Source: JAXGPX01 sp040766745
Lineage (GTDB): Bacteria > Bacillota > Sulfobacillia > Fermentithermobacillales > Fermentithermobacillaceae
Assembly: GCA_040766745.1 (NCBI GenBank)
Contig: JAXGPX010000001.1
Span: 1-64,000 of the forward strand
DNA length: 64,000 bases
Direction of reading: 5' to 3'
The notes below the pieces were generated by a model. The model was not told where the DNA came from. It saw only the letters and a list, made by a program, of their open reading frames with translations, and made no database searches. The position numbers and the translations under genes are program-made. Below, in pieces: positions 25,038 to 33,806 of this stretch. The stretch's first letter is position 1, and each line of letters opens with the position of its first letter.

Positions 25038-26211
25038 TACTTGTGATGTGCTGGTTATAGGGTGCGGAGCCATTGGGGCTGCCACGGCTTATTACCTTTC
25101 GAAAGCAGGCATGAAGGTCATTGCCGTGGACCGGGGAGATGTTGCTTCGGGCACTTCATCAGCATGTGACGGAAACGTACTTGTTGTAGACAAACAGCCA
25201 GGGTTCGACGCAAAAATGGCCTATAAGAGCCAGGAACTTTATAAGACACTCCAGGACGAGCTCTCTTTTGATTTTGAGTACAGACAGCTTGGAAGTGTCC
25301 TGGCTGTTGAGAACCAAACCCAGGTTGATTTGGCCCTCGAATGGGTAAAGCTCCTGGCAGATTCAGGAATCGCTGTTAGGTATATAGGACATCCAGATGT
25401 TCACCAGTACGAACCCAAGATCTCCGGGGATATTGTCGGGCTTGTTGAATGTGATTCAGATTCTTCTCTAAACCCTATAGCTTTAGTGTATGCCTATGTG
25501 AACGCAGCCAGAAAAAAGGGGGCAATGTTTAAGCCTCTTATCGAGGTAAACTGCCTGCTCAAAGACAGAAGCGGCCGGATTGCAGGGGCAGACACAAGCG
25601 CCGGAAGAATACTGGCACCGAATATTGTGTTGGCTGCCGGAGTCTGGACCCCTGCTATAGCTCGGACCTGTGGGATAGATGTCCCTATCAAGCCTCGAAA
25701 AGGGCACATTCTTGTTGCAGAAAGGACCTTCGGGGTAGGAACCAGAAAAGTCCAAGAGTTTGGCTATTTGATGGCCAAATTCAGCCAGGCATCTAAGCGC
25801 GATGTAGAGCCAGAGATGGACAGGTATGGTATAGCCATGGTTTTTGAGCCGACTCCTCACGGAAACTTCTTGATAGGGTCAAGCAGGGAATTTGCCGGCT
25901 TCGATACTACATGCAGCATGAAAGTACTTGAGCTATTAGCAAGGCGTGCATTAAGGTTTTTCCCATGTATTAGAGACGTAAGAGTAATCAGGGCATATGC
26001 AGGGTTAAGGCCATATACTCCTGATCATCTGCCCATTATTTCAGATGTTGAATTGGTACCGGGCCTTTACATAGCCGCAGGCCATGAAGGTGACGGAATA
26101 GGTTTGGCTCCTATTACCGGAGTTCTTGTGTCAGCCATGCTGGCCGGCAATGCCCCGGTCATTCCTCTGGAACCTCTCAAGTTAAGCAGATTTTCTTCGG
26201 TTAAGGCATAG
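25030..26211 (+). CDS. DadA/sarcosine oxidase-like FAD dehydrogenase subunit, module B
   Basis: 393 residues. The FAD motif GCGAIGAATAYYLSKAG spans about residues 11-27, and GHEGDGIGLAP near 355 is the C-terminal family signature. It is paralogous to the module A protein encoded at 18310 but clearly diverged, so the two modules may use different substrates (for example D-proline versus D-hydroxyproline, or L- versus D-forms). It is last in the module B operon of racemase, 2Fe-2S, FAD/NAD, BFD and DadA-like genes. No 4Fe-4S subunit gene is present here. Confidence 0.85.
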   Translation: MADTCDVLVIGCGAIGAATAYYLSKAGMKVIAVDRGDVASGTSSACDGNVLVVDKQPGFDAKMAYKSQELYKTLQDELSFDFEYRQLGSVLAVENQTQVDLALEWVKLLADSGIAVRYIGHPDVHQYEPKISGDIVGLVECDSDSSLNPIALVYAYVNAARKKGAMFKPLIEVNCLLKDRSGRIAGADTSAGRILAPNIVLAAGVWTPAIARTCGIDVPIKPRKGHILVAERTFGVGTRKVQEFGYLMAKFSQASKRDVEPEMDRYGIAMVFEPTPHGNFLIGSSREFAGFDTTCSMKVLELLARRALRFFPCIRDVRVIRAYAGLRPYTPDHLPIISDVELVPGLYIAAGHEGDGIGLAPITGVLVSAMLAGNAPVIPLEPLKLSRFSSVKA

Positions 26212-26367
26212 ATCAACCATTTAAGAGAAGGAAATTATTCGTTGTTCGCAGAATACTCCCGAAGACATCAGACAACCTGATAGCAGATGACCAATTTGAT
26301 CCTGTCGGCCTTGAACTGCTCCTGTCTCTATATCGAGAAATCAAGTTGCCAGAGGAGGTACTGCAAA

Positions 26368-28023
26368 ATGGAACCTGGTCAAAGCACCCTTGTTGAACTC
26401 TACCGGGAGTTTGACGCCAGATGTGCTACAGCCCTGGATGAGTTCAAAAGCACTCGTGAATATGAGATGGAATTGTATATCCCGGACGTAGAAACCAAAC
26501 ATAAAGCAGAAAAGCAGTTTGAGGAGCTCCTAGTAGAGGCTTCGAATCTGCCTGCTCCTGATCCTGTCTTTGAGCTGCTGAAAAATCACTTTGATGAATT
26601 CTTGAAAGGGCAGATTTCTTTCCTGAAGAGGATGTTTGAAGCTCCAAGTTCTTTCGTAAGCAACCTATCAAGTTCTATAGATTATTATTCGCGCAAGGAT
26701 TCAAGGGACAGCTCCGAACGGGCCAAGATTCTTCTTGCCAGGTTAGGAAAGGCAGATGATCTGTGGGAAGGCGTCCGAAATCTTCTGCCTGAGACTGGGA
26801 TCGAGGAAGTAGTTCAGATGCAAGATGTCTGTGACACCCTTGTCCTTGTGGCTGATAAGATGAAATCGAGGATTGCCAAATTGTACCAGGGGCTTTCGCA
26901 GCAGTCCATCAACCAAATCGAGGGCAATCTTGAAATAATGGCGGCCAAGGCGAAAGACTGGGAAAAAGAAATCAAGGAATTTGCTGAGAAGGACAAAGTT
27001 TCAACTAGAGATAAGGTATGTGAGTCAGCAGAAGATCCGGTAGAAGGTTACAGGTACCTTCTAGAGAACCAATTTGGAGTAGTACTTGACGACATTTTGG
27101 ACTGGCACGAAGAGGAAATCTGTAAGACCAGAGCTGAAATGTTTGAGATTGCAAACAGAATAAAGGTTGCCGGTGTGCCCAGGGCAGATACTGTTGCAGA
27201 CGTCGTAGATATTTTGAACAAGTTTGAGGGGCCCTGCGATACCCCTGACGAAATGTTTGTAAGGATGAGAGAGTATCTTGATCGCGCACAGAAAGCGACC
27301 AGAGAATATGTAAGACTCCCTGAGGAAAGCGTCATAGTGGTGCCGACTCCTGAAACTTTGGTTAAGCATTACCCCTGGGGAGGTTACGGTGGCGGTTGCC
27401 CAAAGAGGAGGCCGCTCCAAGGCGAGACCATTCTTAATGTAGGCAATTACAGGGCGATCACAGATGGTTGGATTAGGATGAATGCTATCCACGAATGCTA
27501 CCCTGGCCATCACGTGCAGTGGGTGAGAGCCCTTCTTGATCCGCTTCCTGAAACAGTCAAGGCAGGCGCCAGGGGAGTGCCCACGTTCGAAGGAAGTGCT
27601 CACAGATCCGAAAGGCTTATGGAATTCGTGTATCCGGAAGACCCGTTCTACCCGTTGTTTGTGGCTTACAGGCGCCACCACACATCAGTCAGAATCAAGG
27701 CTGACCTTTGGCTCCGGTACTTTGGGCGCCCCTTTGACGATATTGTGGATCTCTATGTTGAGGAACTGGGATTCGAAAGAAAAGTTGCAGCCGGCCAGGT
27801 TTTGGCTCAGCAGCTTATGGCAGGATATTTCACGTGCTACTACTACGGCATGAAGAGGCTAACTGACCTGCAGGCGGAATTCGGTTACGGCGACAAAGAT
27901 TTCACAGAGGTGATTTTCTCGCTGCCAAGGGTCAGCCTCAAAACAATGGAAGATTTCCTGAAACTAAGCAGTTCTGACAAGGACAGGTTCCTTAGGGGTT
28001 TTCCCAGCAAAGTGAGTGAGTAG
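26368..28023 (+). CDS. DUF885-family metallopeptidase-like protein, copy 2
   Basis: 551 residues, paralogous along its whole length to the protein encoded at 19605. It shares the LYREFDARC N-terminus, PWGGYGGGC, HECYPGHH (zinc-type motif near residue 378), GSAHRSERLME and YYYGMK near the C-terminus. ATG at 26368 follows GAGGAGG; the open frame from 26287 adds a Cys-rich stretch without a ribosome binding site. It has no signal peptide. The repeated pairing of a dehydrogenase module with a DUF885 gene suggests that the peptidase supplies the substrate of the complex. Confidence 0.83.
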   Translation: MEPGQSTLVELYREFDARCATALDEFKSTREYEMELYIPDVETKHKAEKQFEELLVEASNLPAPDPVFELLKNHFDEFLKGQISFLKRMFEAPSSFVSNLSSSIDYYSRKDSRDSSERAKILLARLGKADDLWEGVRNLLPETGIEEVVQMQDVCDTLVLVADKMKSRIAKLYQGLSQQSINQIEGNLEIMAAKAKDWEKEIKEFAEKDKVSTRDKVCESAEDPVEGYRYLLENQFGVVLDDILDWHEEEICKTRAEMFEIANRIKVAGVPRADTVADVVDILNKFEGPCDTPDEMFVRMREYLDRAQKATREYVRLPEESVIVVPTPETLVKHYPWGGYGGGCPKRRPLQGETILNVGNYRAITDGWIRMNAIHECYPGHHVQWVRALLDPLPETVKAGARGVPTFEGSAHRSERLMEFVYPEDPFYPLFVAYRRHHTSVRIKADLWLRYFGRPFDDIVDLYVEELGFERKVAAGQVLAQQLMAGYFTCYYYGMKRLTDLQAEFGYGDKDFTEVIFSLPRVSLKTMEDFLKLSSSDKDRFLRGFPSKVSE

Positions 28024-28034
28024 TTTTCCCAAGA

Positions 28035-28063
28035 TGCCGCCGGGGTTCTACGTCCCGGCGGCA
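28035..28063 (+). terminator. GC-rich hairpin after DUF885 copy 2
   Basis: A perfect 10-bp stem, TGCCGCCGGG (28035-28044) with CCCGGCGGCA (28054-28063), has a 9-base loop. No T-run follows. Confidence 0.55.
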
Positions 28064-28152
28064 CGTACCTCCAGTTCAACTGTGGAAATTATTGCCACAG
28101 GGAGGTGTACGGTATAGATTTCAGTTAGCACTTGTGTGAAAGGAGAATTCAT

Positions 28153-29262
28153 ATGCTTAAGGCCAGGTGGGGTAAACTGCAAGAAGCAGTGAAGGCATCT
28201 AAAGCGTCAGGGATAGTGCTTATGCCAGGGCCCAACATGTTTTACATGTCCGGTTTATCCATGGGCTTATCGGAAAGGCCGACCGTGCTGGTGGTTTTTG
28301 GTGACGGTAAAGCTTCATTCATTATGCCTAAATTAGAGAGACAGAAGGGAGAAACAGTGTCCCAAGCACTGAAAGCCAAGGGAGTAGACTTGGATTTCAG
28401 TGTCTATTCATATACTGACGAAGATGGCCCGGGGATAGCATTTTCCCAAGCCCTAGAGCAAAGCTCAGGCACGTGGGCATTGGAATACCGGAGCCTAAGG
28501 ATGCTGGAGTACTCACTTATGAGGAATGTAATAGGTGACTTCCATTGGATAGATGCAGGTGAAATCATGAAGGAACTGAGAATGGTTAAGGATGAAGCTG
28601 AACTTCAGAGCATGCAAGAGGCTGCAAGGCTTGCAGATTTAGGCGCCGATTTGGCCAAGAAAATGCTTGCCCCCGGGAAGCGGGCATCTGAAATAGTCCT
28701 GGAAATAGAGCAGCAGCTCAAGTTGGAAGGAGCCAGGGCTGTTGGGATGTCTCTGGCAACCGGCGTTGACACAGCAATACCCCATGCAGGGACCAGCTCA
28801 AGGATAATTGAATCCGGAGACTTGGCCTGGCTCGATCTTTGTGCCAACGTTGACGGCTACTGGTCTGACATTACCAGGACTTATGCTGTCGGGACGATCT
28901 CAGATGAGCTAAGGCGAGTGTATGAGATCGTAGTCGAGGCCCAGAAAAATGCCAGGGTAAACGCAAGGCCGGGAATGAGCGGGGCTGATGTAGATGCCCT
29001 GGCGAGAGACGTTATTGCTTCATATGGTTATGGAGACAGGTTCATTCATAGAACCGGCCACGGCCTTGGGCTCGAGATTCATGAGGAACCCTACGTAGTC
29101 GCATCGAACAAGACACCTTTGCCTGTAGGGTCCACTTTTACCATTGAGCCTGGAATATATCTCCCTGGAAAGGGAGGAGTCCGGGTTGAGGATGATGTTG
29201 TGCTGACGCCTTCAGGTGCAAAGAGCCTTACCAATTACCCCCGCAGTCTGCTTGACCTGTAG
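28153..29262 (+). CDS. M24-family Xaa-Pro aminopeptidase-like metallopeptidase
   Basis: 369 residues with the creatinase/prolidase fold. An N-terminal domain (1-125) is followed by a pita-bread catalytic domain. The metal ligands are all visible: Asp in WLDLCANVDGYWSDITR (two), His in RTGHGLGLEIHE, Glu in TIEPGIY and Glu in VRVEDDV. Such enzymes cleave Xaa-Pro bonds or dipeptides, which fits the island. There is no signal peptide. ATG at 28153 lies 8 bases after AAGGAG, a better start than GTG at 28132. It is followed by a perfect 11-bp hairpin. Confidence 0.9.
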   Translation: MLKARWGKLQEAVKASKASGIVLMPGPNMFYMSGLSMGLSERPTVLVVFGDGKASFIMPKLERQKGETVSQALKAKGVDLDFSVYSYTDEDGPGIAFSQALEQSSGTWALEYRSLRMLEYSLMRNVIGDFHWIDAGEIMKELRMVKDEAELQSMQEAARLADLGADLAKKMLAPGKRASEIVLEIEQQLKLEGARAVGMSLATGVDTAIPHAGTSSRIIESGDLAWLDLCANVDGYWSDITRTYAVGTISDELRRVYEIVVEAQKNARVNARPGMSGADVDALARDVIASYGYGDRFIHRTGHGLGLEIHEEPYVVASNKTPLPVGSTFTIEPGIYLPGKGGVRVEDDVVLTPSGAKSLTNYPRSLLDL

Positions 29263-29273
29263 TATGTCATGAA

Positions 29274-29299
29274 ACCTACCCCGGTGATCCGGGGTAGGT
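29274..29299 (+). terminator. Hairpin after the M24 peptidase gene
   Basis: A perfect 11-bp stem ACCTACCCCGG (29274-29284) and its complement (29289-29299) have a TGAT loop. The tail is AATTTGG. Confidence 0.7.
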
Positions 29300-29344
29300 A
29301 ATTTGGATGTGCAAGATTAGGCCTGGGTACAGGAGGTGGCAACT

Positions 29345-30304
29345 ATGCTTCTTCTGGACGGTGAAACAATACTTAACCTTGTGTCTCTTGATGAAGTAAT
29401 GGACTGGATTGAGGATGCCTATAGAATCTACAGCAAGGGTAGTTTCTCAATGCCACACCGGATCCATGTGGATTACAAGGACAAGACTGTACTTTACATG
29501 CCGTGTTTCATGGGTGGAGTTGTGTTTGGGACCAAGATCCTCACAGTAATTCCAAAGAACAGGGAAATAGGGAAACCTGTAATCGATGGGCTTATGCAGC
29601 TAAACCATTGTGAGACAGGTGAGACCCTGGCCGTTCTGGACGGCCGTATTCTTACTGCATTGCGAACCGGGGCCGTTGGAGGCGCAGCCATGCGTTATAC
29701 TACGCCTGAGAATATGAGTACCCTGGGATTAATTGGGGCAGGCACTCAGGGTTACTACCAGGTGCTGTATGCATGCCGGGCAAGGAATATTAAGCAGGTG
29801 TATGTGTTTGATGTAGATACAAGGACTTTGGCAGGTTTCAGACAAAGGTTGAGCCAGGCCCTTCCGCACGTTGATATCATTGCGGCCTCTTGCCCGGAAC
29901 TACTCTTGCGGGAGTCTGAGGCCATTATTACTGCTACTACATCCCTCGAACCGGTAGTTCCTGACGATGAAAGCCTGTTAGAAGGCAAACATTTCATAGG
30001 CATAGGATCATATAAGCCTAATATGAGAGAGTTTCCTGACGCCCTATTCAGGCTTGTTGAGAAGGTTTACATTGACACAGAGATTGCCAGAGAAGAGACA
30101 GGAGATCTAGTACATCCTTTGTCGACAGGCCTTATTTCAGAAAGCCAGATAGAAACCTTTGACACACTGATAGGGAACTCTGGGCACAGACAGCCCATAG
30201 GGAATGGGACTACTCTGTTCAAATCGGTAGGTATGGCGTTGTTTGATCTTGTTGTCTCGTGGCGCGTATATCAGAAAAGTTTGGCGTTGAGCTCAGGCAG
30301 ATGA
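29345..30304 (+). CDS. Ornithine cyclodeaminase/mu-crystallin family enzyme, possible pyrroline-2-carboxylate reductase
   Basis: 319 residues. The family fold has an N-terminal substrate domain with MPHRIHVDY and GTKILTV, and a Rossmann domain with LIGAGTQGYYQ at about 130. Members include ornithine cyclodeaminase, alanine dehydrogenase and the NAD(P)H-dependent 1-pyrroline-2-carboxylate reductases that act downstream of D-proline or 3-hydroxyproline dehydrogenation. The neighbourhood favours the last role but does not prove it. ATG at 29345 lies 8 bases after AGGAGG, better than GTG at 29336. Confidence 0.82.
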   Translation: MLLLDGETILNLVSLDEVMDWIEDAYRIYSKGSFSMPHRIHVDYKDKTVLYMPCFMGGVVFGTKILTVIPKNREIGKPVIDGLMQLNHCETGETLAVLDGRILTALRTGAVGGAAMRYTTPENMSTLGLIGAGTQGYYQVLYACRARNIKQVYVFDVDTRTLAGFRQRLSQALPHVDIIAASCPELLLRESEAIITATTSLEPVVPDDESLLEGKHFIGIGSYKPNMREFPDALFRLVEKVYIDTEIAREETGDLVHPLSTGLISESQIETFDTLIGNSGHRQPIGNGTTLFKSVGMALFDLVVSWRVYQKSLALSSGR

Positions 30305-30417
30305 TTTCATGTTTTTCCAGACCTTCAACCGGTTAGTTCTTGATCCGGAAGACCCACTTTCTCAGGGATTTCGCATTGCAGGCGGATAGGCCTTAATGCT
30401 CTCCGTAATTCCACATC

Positions 30418-30448
30418 AAAGGCCCTTTTGAACCGGGGGCCTTTTGGT
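30418..30448 (+). terminator. Terminator between the cyclodeaminase-like and PucR-like genes
   Basis: AAAGGCCC (30418-30425) pairs with GGGCCTTT (30437-30444), and a short T-run follows. Confidence 0.75.
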
Positions 30449-30571
30449 ATTACCCAGCGCTGAAAATAGAAAGAAGGAGAATAAGAAAATATGTCTAATG
30501 ACTCTAAGTAATAGTGAGGGTATATGTGGTGATGCAGGTGCTTAGGGATTTTGCAGCGAGGAGATAGCACC

Positions 30572-31783
30572 ATGGAAATCCAGACCTTCGTAGATGAGTT
30601 GGCCAGACTGATAAAAAGGCCGATAACCGTTGAGGATACTGATGGTAACCTCATAGCTTATTCGGCCCATGAGCAGCCGGTTGATGCTGTCAGAATGGAG
30701 ACCCTGTTGCGAAAAGGAGCTTCCAAGACTACCATTGATGTTCTGAAAAAGCATGGGGTCTATGAGGCAGTTGATTCGTCTTCAGGCGTTGTACGCGTCA
30801 AAGCTATCCCTGACATCGGGTTTGACTCAAGGATAGCAGTGGCAATCCGGTCCGGGCGCAAGGTCATTGGATACTTATGGGTGAAAGACGGGGGAGGCCC
30901 TCTCTTGCCGCAGGATGAAGCAGCAATTATTAAGATGTCAAGGCTGCTTTCTCAGCACCTTCCTGGTACTGAGCCTGCCTTTTCATCTAGCGCACCTCAG
31001 GCCGGTTCTCTTGTCATGGAACTAATATCACCTGTCGGCAAGATAGATCCTGCAGAGTTCACGGCAAGATCCCGGGGTTGGGATCTTAATCCCCCATTCC
31101 AGGTTATAGTCCTGGCTGGCAAACCCTTAGGACGGCCTGGTAACGTTGCGGCCCTAAGGGAGCAGGTAAGTCCTTTCTTTAGCGATAGGAAACTTAATGC
31201 TTTAATTTCTGATTATCATGATCAAGTCGTAATTGTTGTAATCGGCGAGCCTTCGTACCAGGTCAAAGGCATTGCCCTGGGTTTGAGCCGTTACCTGGAG
31301 GATGCCGGCTTTCGCCGGTTCATTGGCCTTGGTTGCTCTTGTGCTGATCTTACTATGGTGCACAGGAGCTACAACGAAGCTTGTGAAGCAATAAGCCTTG
31401 GAACCAAGTTTCACCTTGACGATGAGGAACCATTCCTAGATTACGGGCAGGTGGCTCTCTATGATCTGGTAAAGTGCTTATCAAGGTGCAAGGCACAAGG
31501 TGCTTATGGCAGAGATTTGGTTCGCCACATAGCCCTTTTTGATAGGCTTAACGGCACAGACCTAATGAAAACTCTTGAGGCTTGGCTTGATTATGGCGGA
31601 AGAAGAAAAGATACAGCAAGATACTTAAATATACATCCTAATACTCTGGATTACCGTCTTAGAAGAATTGGCCAAGTGATTCAATGCCCCCTTGACGATC
31701 CCGGTATGAGGCTGGCTGTTCACCTGTGGATCAAAGCTGCAAGATTCTCTGAGCAGGACGGCGGCCCCGGCGGATTAGACTGA
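30572..31783 (+). CDS. PucR/CdaR-type transcription regulator
   Basis: 403 residues. A GAF-like N-terminal region (about 1-125) with VEDTDGNLIAYS is followed by a GGDEF-related middle domain. The PucR C-terminal helix-turn-helix contains GGRRKDTARYLNIHPNTLDYRLRRI, seen here as the DTARYL...HPNTLDYR core. In Bacillus a member of this family (PutR) activates proline utilisation, which makes this a plausible proline-responsive regulator of the island; the specific effector is inference. ATG at 30572 follows GAGGAG. It is separated from the upstream genes by a terminator. Confidence 0.85.
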   Translation: MEIQTFVDELARLIKRPITVEDTDGNLIAYSAHEQPVDAVRMETLLRKGASKTTIDVLKKHGVYEAVDSSSGVVRVKAIPDIGFDSRIAVAIRSGRKVIGYLWVKDGGGPLLPQDEAAIIKMSRLLSQHLPGTEPAFSSSAPQAGSLVMELISPVGKIDPAEFTARSRGWDLNPPFQVIVLAGKPLGRPGNVAALREQVSPFFSDRKLNALISDYHDQVVIVVIGEPSYQVKGIALGLSRYLEDAGFRRFIGLGCSCADLTMVHRSYNEACEAISLGTKFHLDDEEPFLDYGQVALYDLVKCLSRCKAQGAYGRDLVRHIALFDRLNGTDLMKTLEAWLDYGGRRKDTARYLNIHPNTLDYRLRRIGQVIQCPLDDPGMRLAVHLWIKAARFSEQDGGPGGLD

Positions 31784-31878
31784 GTTATCCAATTCGCCCA
31801 GTTCTTTTAAGGCGTCGAATGAATGTACAGGGCACCGTTTGGAACTTGACAAAAATCTCTCGTAAGGAGGGGACTTGT

Positions 31879-32853
31879 ATGGAAGAAATTCTGAAGCAGA
31901 TTGAAGAACTCAAACGCCGCGATGAGAGTATGTATCATGTTTTCTCTTCGTTATCAAAGCAAATCGATGACTTAATGTGGTACCAGAAACTTGGAGACAT
32001 AGCCCGTATTAACAAGATAACTTTTGCAGGGCCGCCCCCGGCTAATTCTCTGGCACAGTCGCCCCAGGACCTTGGCAATCCTCTAAAGATCCAGGCGTAT
32101 ACGTTTGTGCCGAAATCTGCAAAGGCCAGGGAAAAATATCCACTCTTGGTCTTTGTCCACGGCGGTGTTCATTCGAATTTCGGCTCGGGATCGTCTAACA
32201 TTATTCGAGAGATTCTGGAACAGGGGTATGTTGTTGTGGCTCCTGAATACCGGGGAAGTACAGGCTATGGAGAACAATTCTACAGGTTCATCGATTACGG
32301 CGGACTGGAAAACGAAGACGTCTGGGAAGCAAGAAACTGGATGGTGGAAAACGAGCCCCTGGTTGACCCTGATAGAGTGGGCATCCTTGGATGGAGCCAT
32401 GGCGGAATGATCACTCTCATGAACCTGTTTAACCACCCTGACAGTTACAAAGCAGGATACGCAGGTGTTCCGGTAAGCGACATAGTCGCTCGCATGGGGT
32501 ACAAGACAGAAGGTTACAGGCAGCTTTTTTCGGCAGATTATCACATCGGCAAGACTGCCTATGAGGACGTGCAAGAGTACAGGCGGAGGTCGCCTGCCTG
32601 GAACGCAGACAAACTGCAGACTCCGCTTCTTATTCACACTACCACCAATGATGAGGATGTAAACGTTCTTGAGGTCGAGCACTTGATAAAATCTCTGAAA
32701 GCTTACGGCAAGGACTTTGAGTACAAGATTTACGATAATGCGCCCGGAGGGCATGTATTTAACAGGATAGACACCAAGCTGGCCCGTGAGTCCAGAGCCG
32801 AAATTTACGCGTTCCTGGCCAGGTATCTGAATCCTCCTGAGCCTGTGAAGTGA
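31879..32853 (+). CDS. S9-type (prolyl oligopeptidase-like) alpha/beta hydrolase
   Basis: 324 residues. After an N-terminal helical region (1-45) comes an alpha/beta hydrolase domain: VHGGVH with the oxyanion region, GWSHGG with the nucleophile Ser near 177, Asp in TTNDEDVN near 255 and His in PGGHVFN near 290. There is no beta-propeller, so it corresponds only to the catalytic domain of S9 peptidases (prolyl oligopeptidase, dipeptidyl peptidase IV, acylaminoacyl peptidase). A Pro-directed peptidase role fits the context, but an esterase is possible. ATG at 31879 follows AAGGAGGGG. Confidence 0.83.
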   Translation: MEEILKQIEELKRRDESMYHVFSSLSKQIDDLMWYQKLGDIARINKITFAGPPPANSLAQSPQDLGNPLKIQAYTFVPKSAKAREKYPLLVFVHGGVHSNFGSGSSNIIREILEQGYVVVAPEYRGSTGYGEQFYRFIDYGGLENEDVWEARNWMVENEPLVDPDRVGILGWSHGGMITLMNLFNHPDSYKAGYAGVPVSDIVARMGYKTEGYRQLFSADYHIGKTAYEDVQEYRRRSPAWNADKLQTPLLIHTTTNDEDVNVLEVEHLIKSLKAYGKDFEYKIYDNAPGGHVFNRIDTKLARESRAEIYAFLARYLNPPEPVK

Positions 32854-32877
32854 ATCCCAGGGAATGAATTTGACAAC

Positions 32878-32917
32878 CACGGTGGTTTCCCGGAAATTGG
32901 CCCGGGCAACCACCGTG
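32878..32917. terminator. Bidirectional terminator between convergent genes
   Basis: CACGGTGGTT (32878-32887) pairs with AACCACCGTG (32908-32917), with a further CCCGG/CCGGG inner stem. It lies between the S9-type hydrolase and the tautomerase. Confidence 0.8.
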
Positions 32918-32925
32918 ACTTATTA

Positions 32926-33111
32926 CTACTGATCAAGCCGCAGTTTGCCGCCTACAGCGAAATTTTCTTTCTTCATATCTCTGATAATGATCCTTACGGC
33001 ATCAGGCTTGACACCCAGGGAGTGGACGATGGCATCGGTGACTTCCTTTGCCATAGCTCTCTTTTGATCCGTGGTCCGTCCTTCAATTATCTCAATTTGG
33101 ACCATTGGCAT
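32926..33111 (-). CDS. 4-oxalocrotonate tautomerase-family enzyme
   Basis: 61 residues. After removal of the initiator Met the protein begins with Pro, the general base of the family, followed by MVQIEII and a typical basic segment RTTDQKR (Arg11-equivalent region). Family enzymes tautomerise 2-hydroxymuconate-type enols or act as promiscuous enamine/imine catalysts. A role in the island with pyrroline intermediates is possible but unproven. The start codon at 33111 is preceded by GGAAGGAG on the minus strand; a longer frame to 33153 would bury the catalytic Pro. Confidence 0.88.
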   Translation of the reverse strand: MPMVQIEIIEGRTTDQKRAMAKEVTDAIVHSLGVKPDAVRIIIRDMKKENFAVGGKLRLDQ

Positions 33112-33157
33112 ACTCGACACTCCTTCCAAAGGGCAGGTTATTGATGGAAACATGCAT

Positions 33158-33187
33158 TTGCGAGAAGCGCAAATCCTATGCTATACT
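33158..33187 (+). promoter_or_regulatory. Promoter of the rimP-nusA-infB operon
   Basis: TTGCGA (33158-33163) and TATACT (33182-33187) are separated by 18 bases. Confidence 0.65.
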
Positions 33188-33237
33188 GAAGTGCGTAGAA
33201 TATCAAGGGAACCTTACACATCGAGGAGATTTTGTCG

Positions 33238-33262
33238 GAGTGGGTTTTAGTCGAACCCACTC
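33238..33262 (+). promoter_or_regulatory. Hairpin in the rimP leader
   Basis: GAGTGGGTT (33238-33246) and AACCCACTC (33254-33262) form a perfect 9-bp stem with a 7-base loop, followed by TTTG. Its position between promoter and rimP suggests an attenuator, possibly linked to NusA autoregulation. Confidence 0.6.
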
Positions 33263-33288
33263 TTTGTATGTTGTCGGGGTGATATGAA

Positions 33289-33768
33289 TTGAGTCGCAGG
33301 GAAGTACTAAACGATCTTTTTGAAGCCTTTGAGCCTGTTGTCCGAGATGCCGGAGTTGAGCTTCTCGACATAGAACTTACTTCAGAGGCCGGGACGACCA
33401 TCTTGCGTGTCACTATATACAGGCCACAGGGGGTCACACTAGATGATTGTGTGGCAGTAGACAAAATCTTAAGTCCTTTACTTGATGAAATAGATCCCTT
33501 TCCCGGCAGCTACAACCTTGAGGTTTCCTCACCAGGACTGGAGAGGAGACTCAAAAGAAACAAAGAGTTTCAGATTTTCAGCGGCCGGCTTTGTAGAGTG
33601 AATCTGTACGGGCCGGTTGACGGAAAACGATCCTTTCAGGGAATTCTTATGGGCCTCACAGATTCGCCGGAAGAGGCAGTGATTATCAATACAAAAGAGG
33701 GGCAAAAAGCCCTTTCAAGACAGAACATAAGTAAGGTTCAGCTTGTTTACCAGGAAGAATCGTTTTAG
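33289..33768 (+). CDS. rimP: Ribosome maturation factor RimP
   Basis: 159 residues. The N-terminal domain has GVELLDIEL, and the C-terminal Sm-like domain contains LEVSSPGLERRL, the RimP signature, near residue 84. RimP assists 30S subunit assembly. TTG at 33289 follows GGGGTGA. It is the first gene of the translation operon and overlaps the nusA region by the usual few bases. Confidence 0.95.
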   Translation: MSRREVLNDLFEAFEPVVRDAGVELLDIELTSEAGTTILRVTIYRPQGVTLDDCVAVDKILSPLLDEIDPFPGSYNLEVSSPGLERRLKRNKEFQIFSGRLCRVNLYGPVDGKRSFQGILMGLTDSPEEAVIINTKEGQKALSRQNISKVQLVYQEESF

Positions 33769-33806
33769 TGGTTAGAAGGGGGGCGGGAGGAATTAACGGG
33801 GAAATT

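Noticed and set aside
26287..26367. Cys-rich N-terminal extension of the second DUF885 protein
   Set aside because: No ribosome binding site, absent from the paralogue; ATG at 26368 has a strong one.
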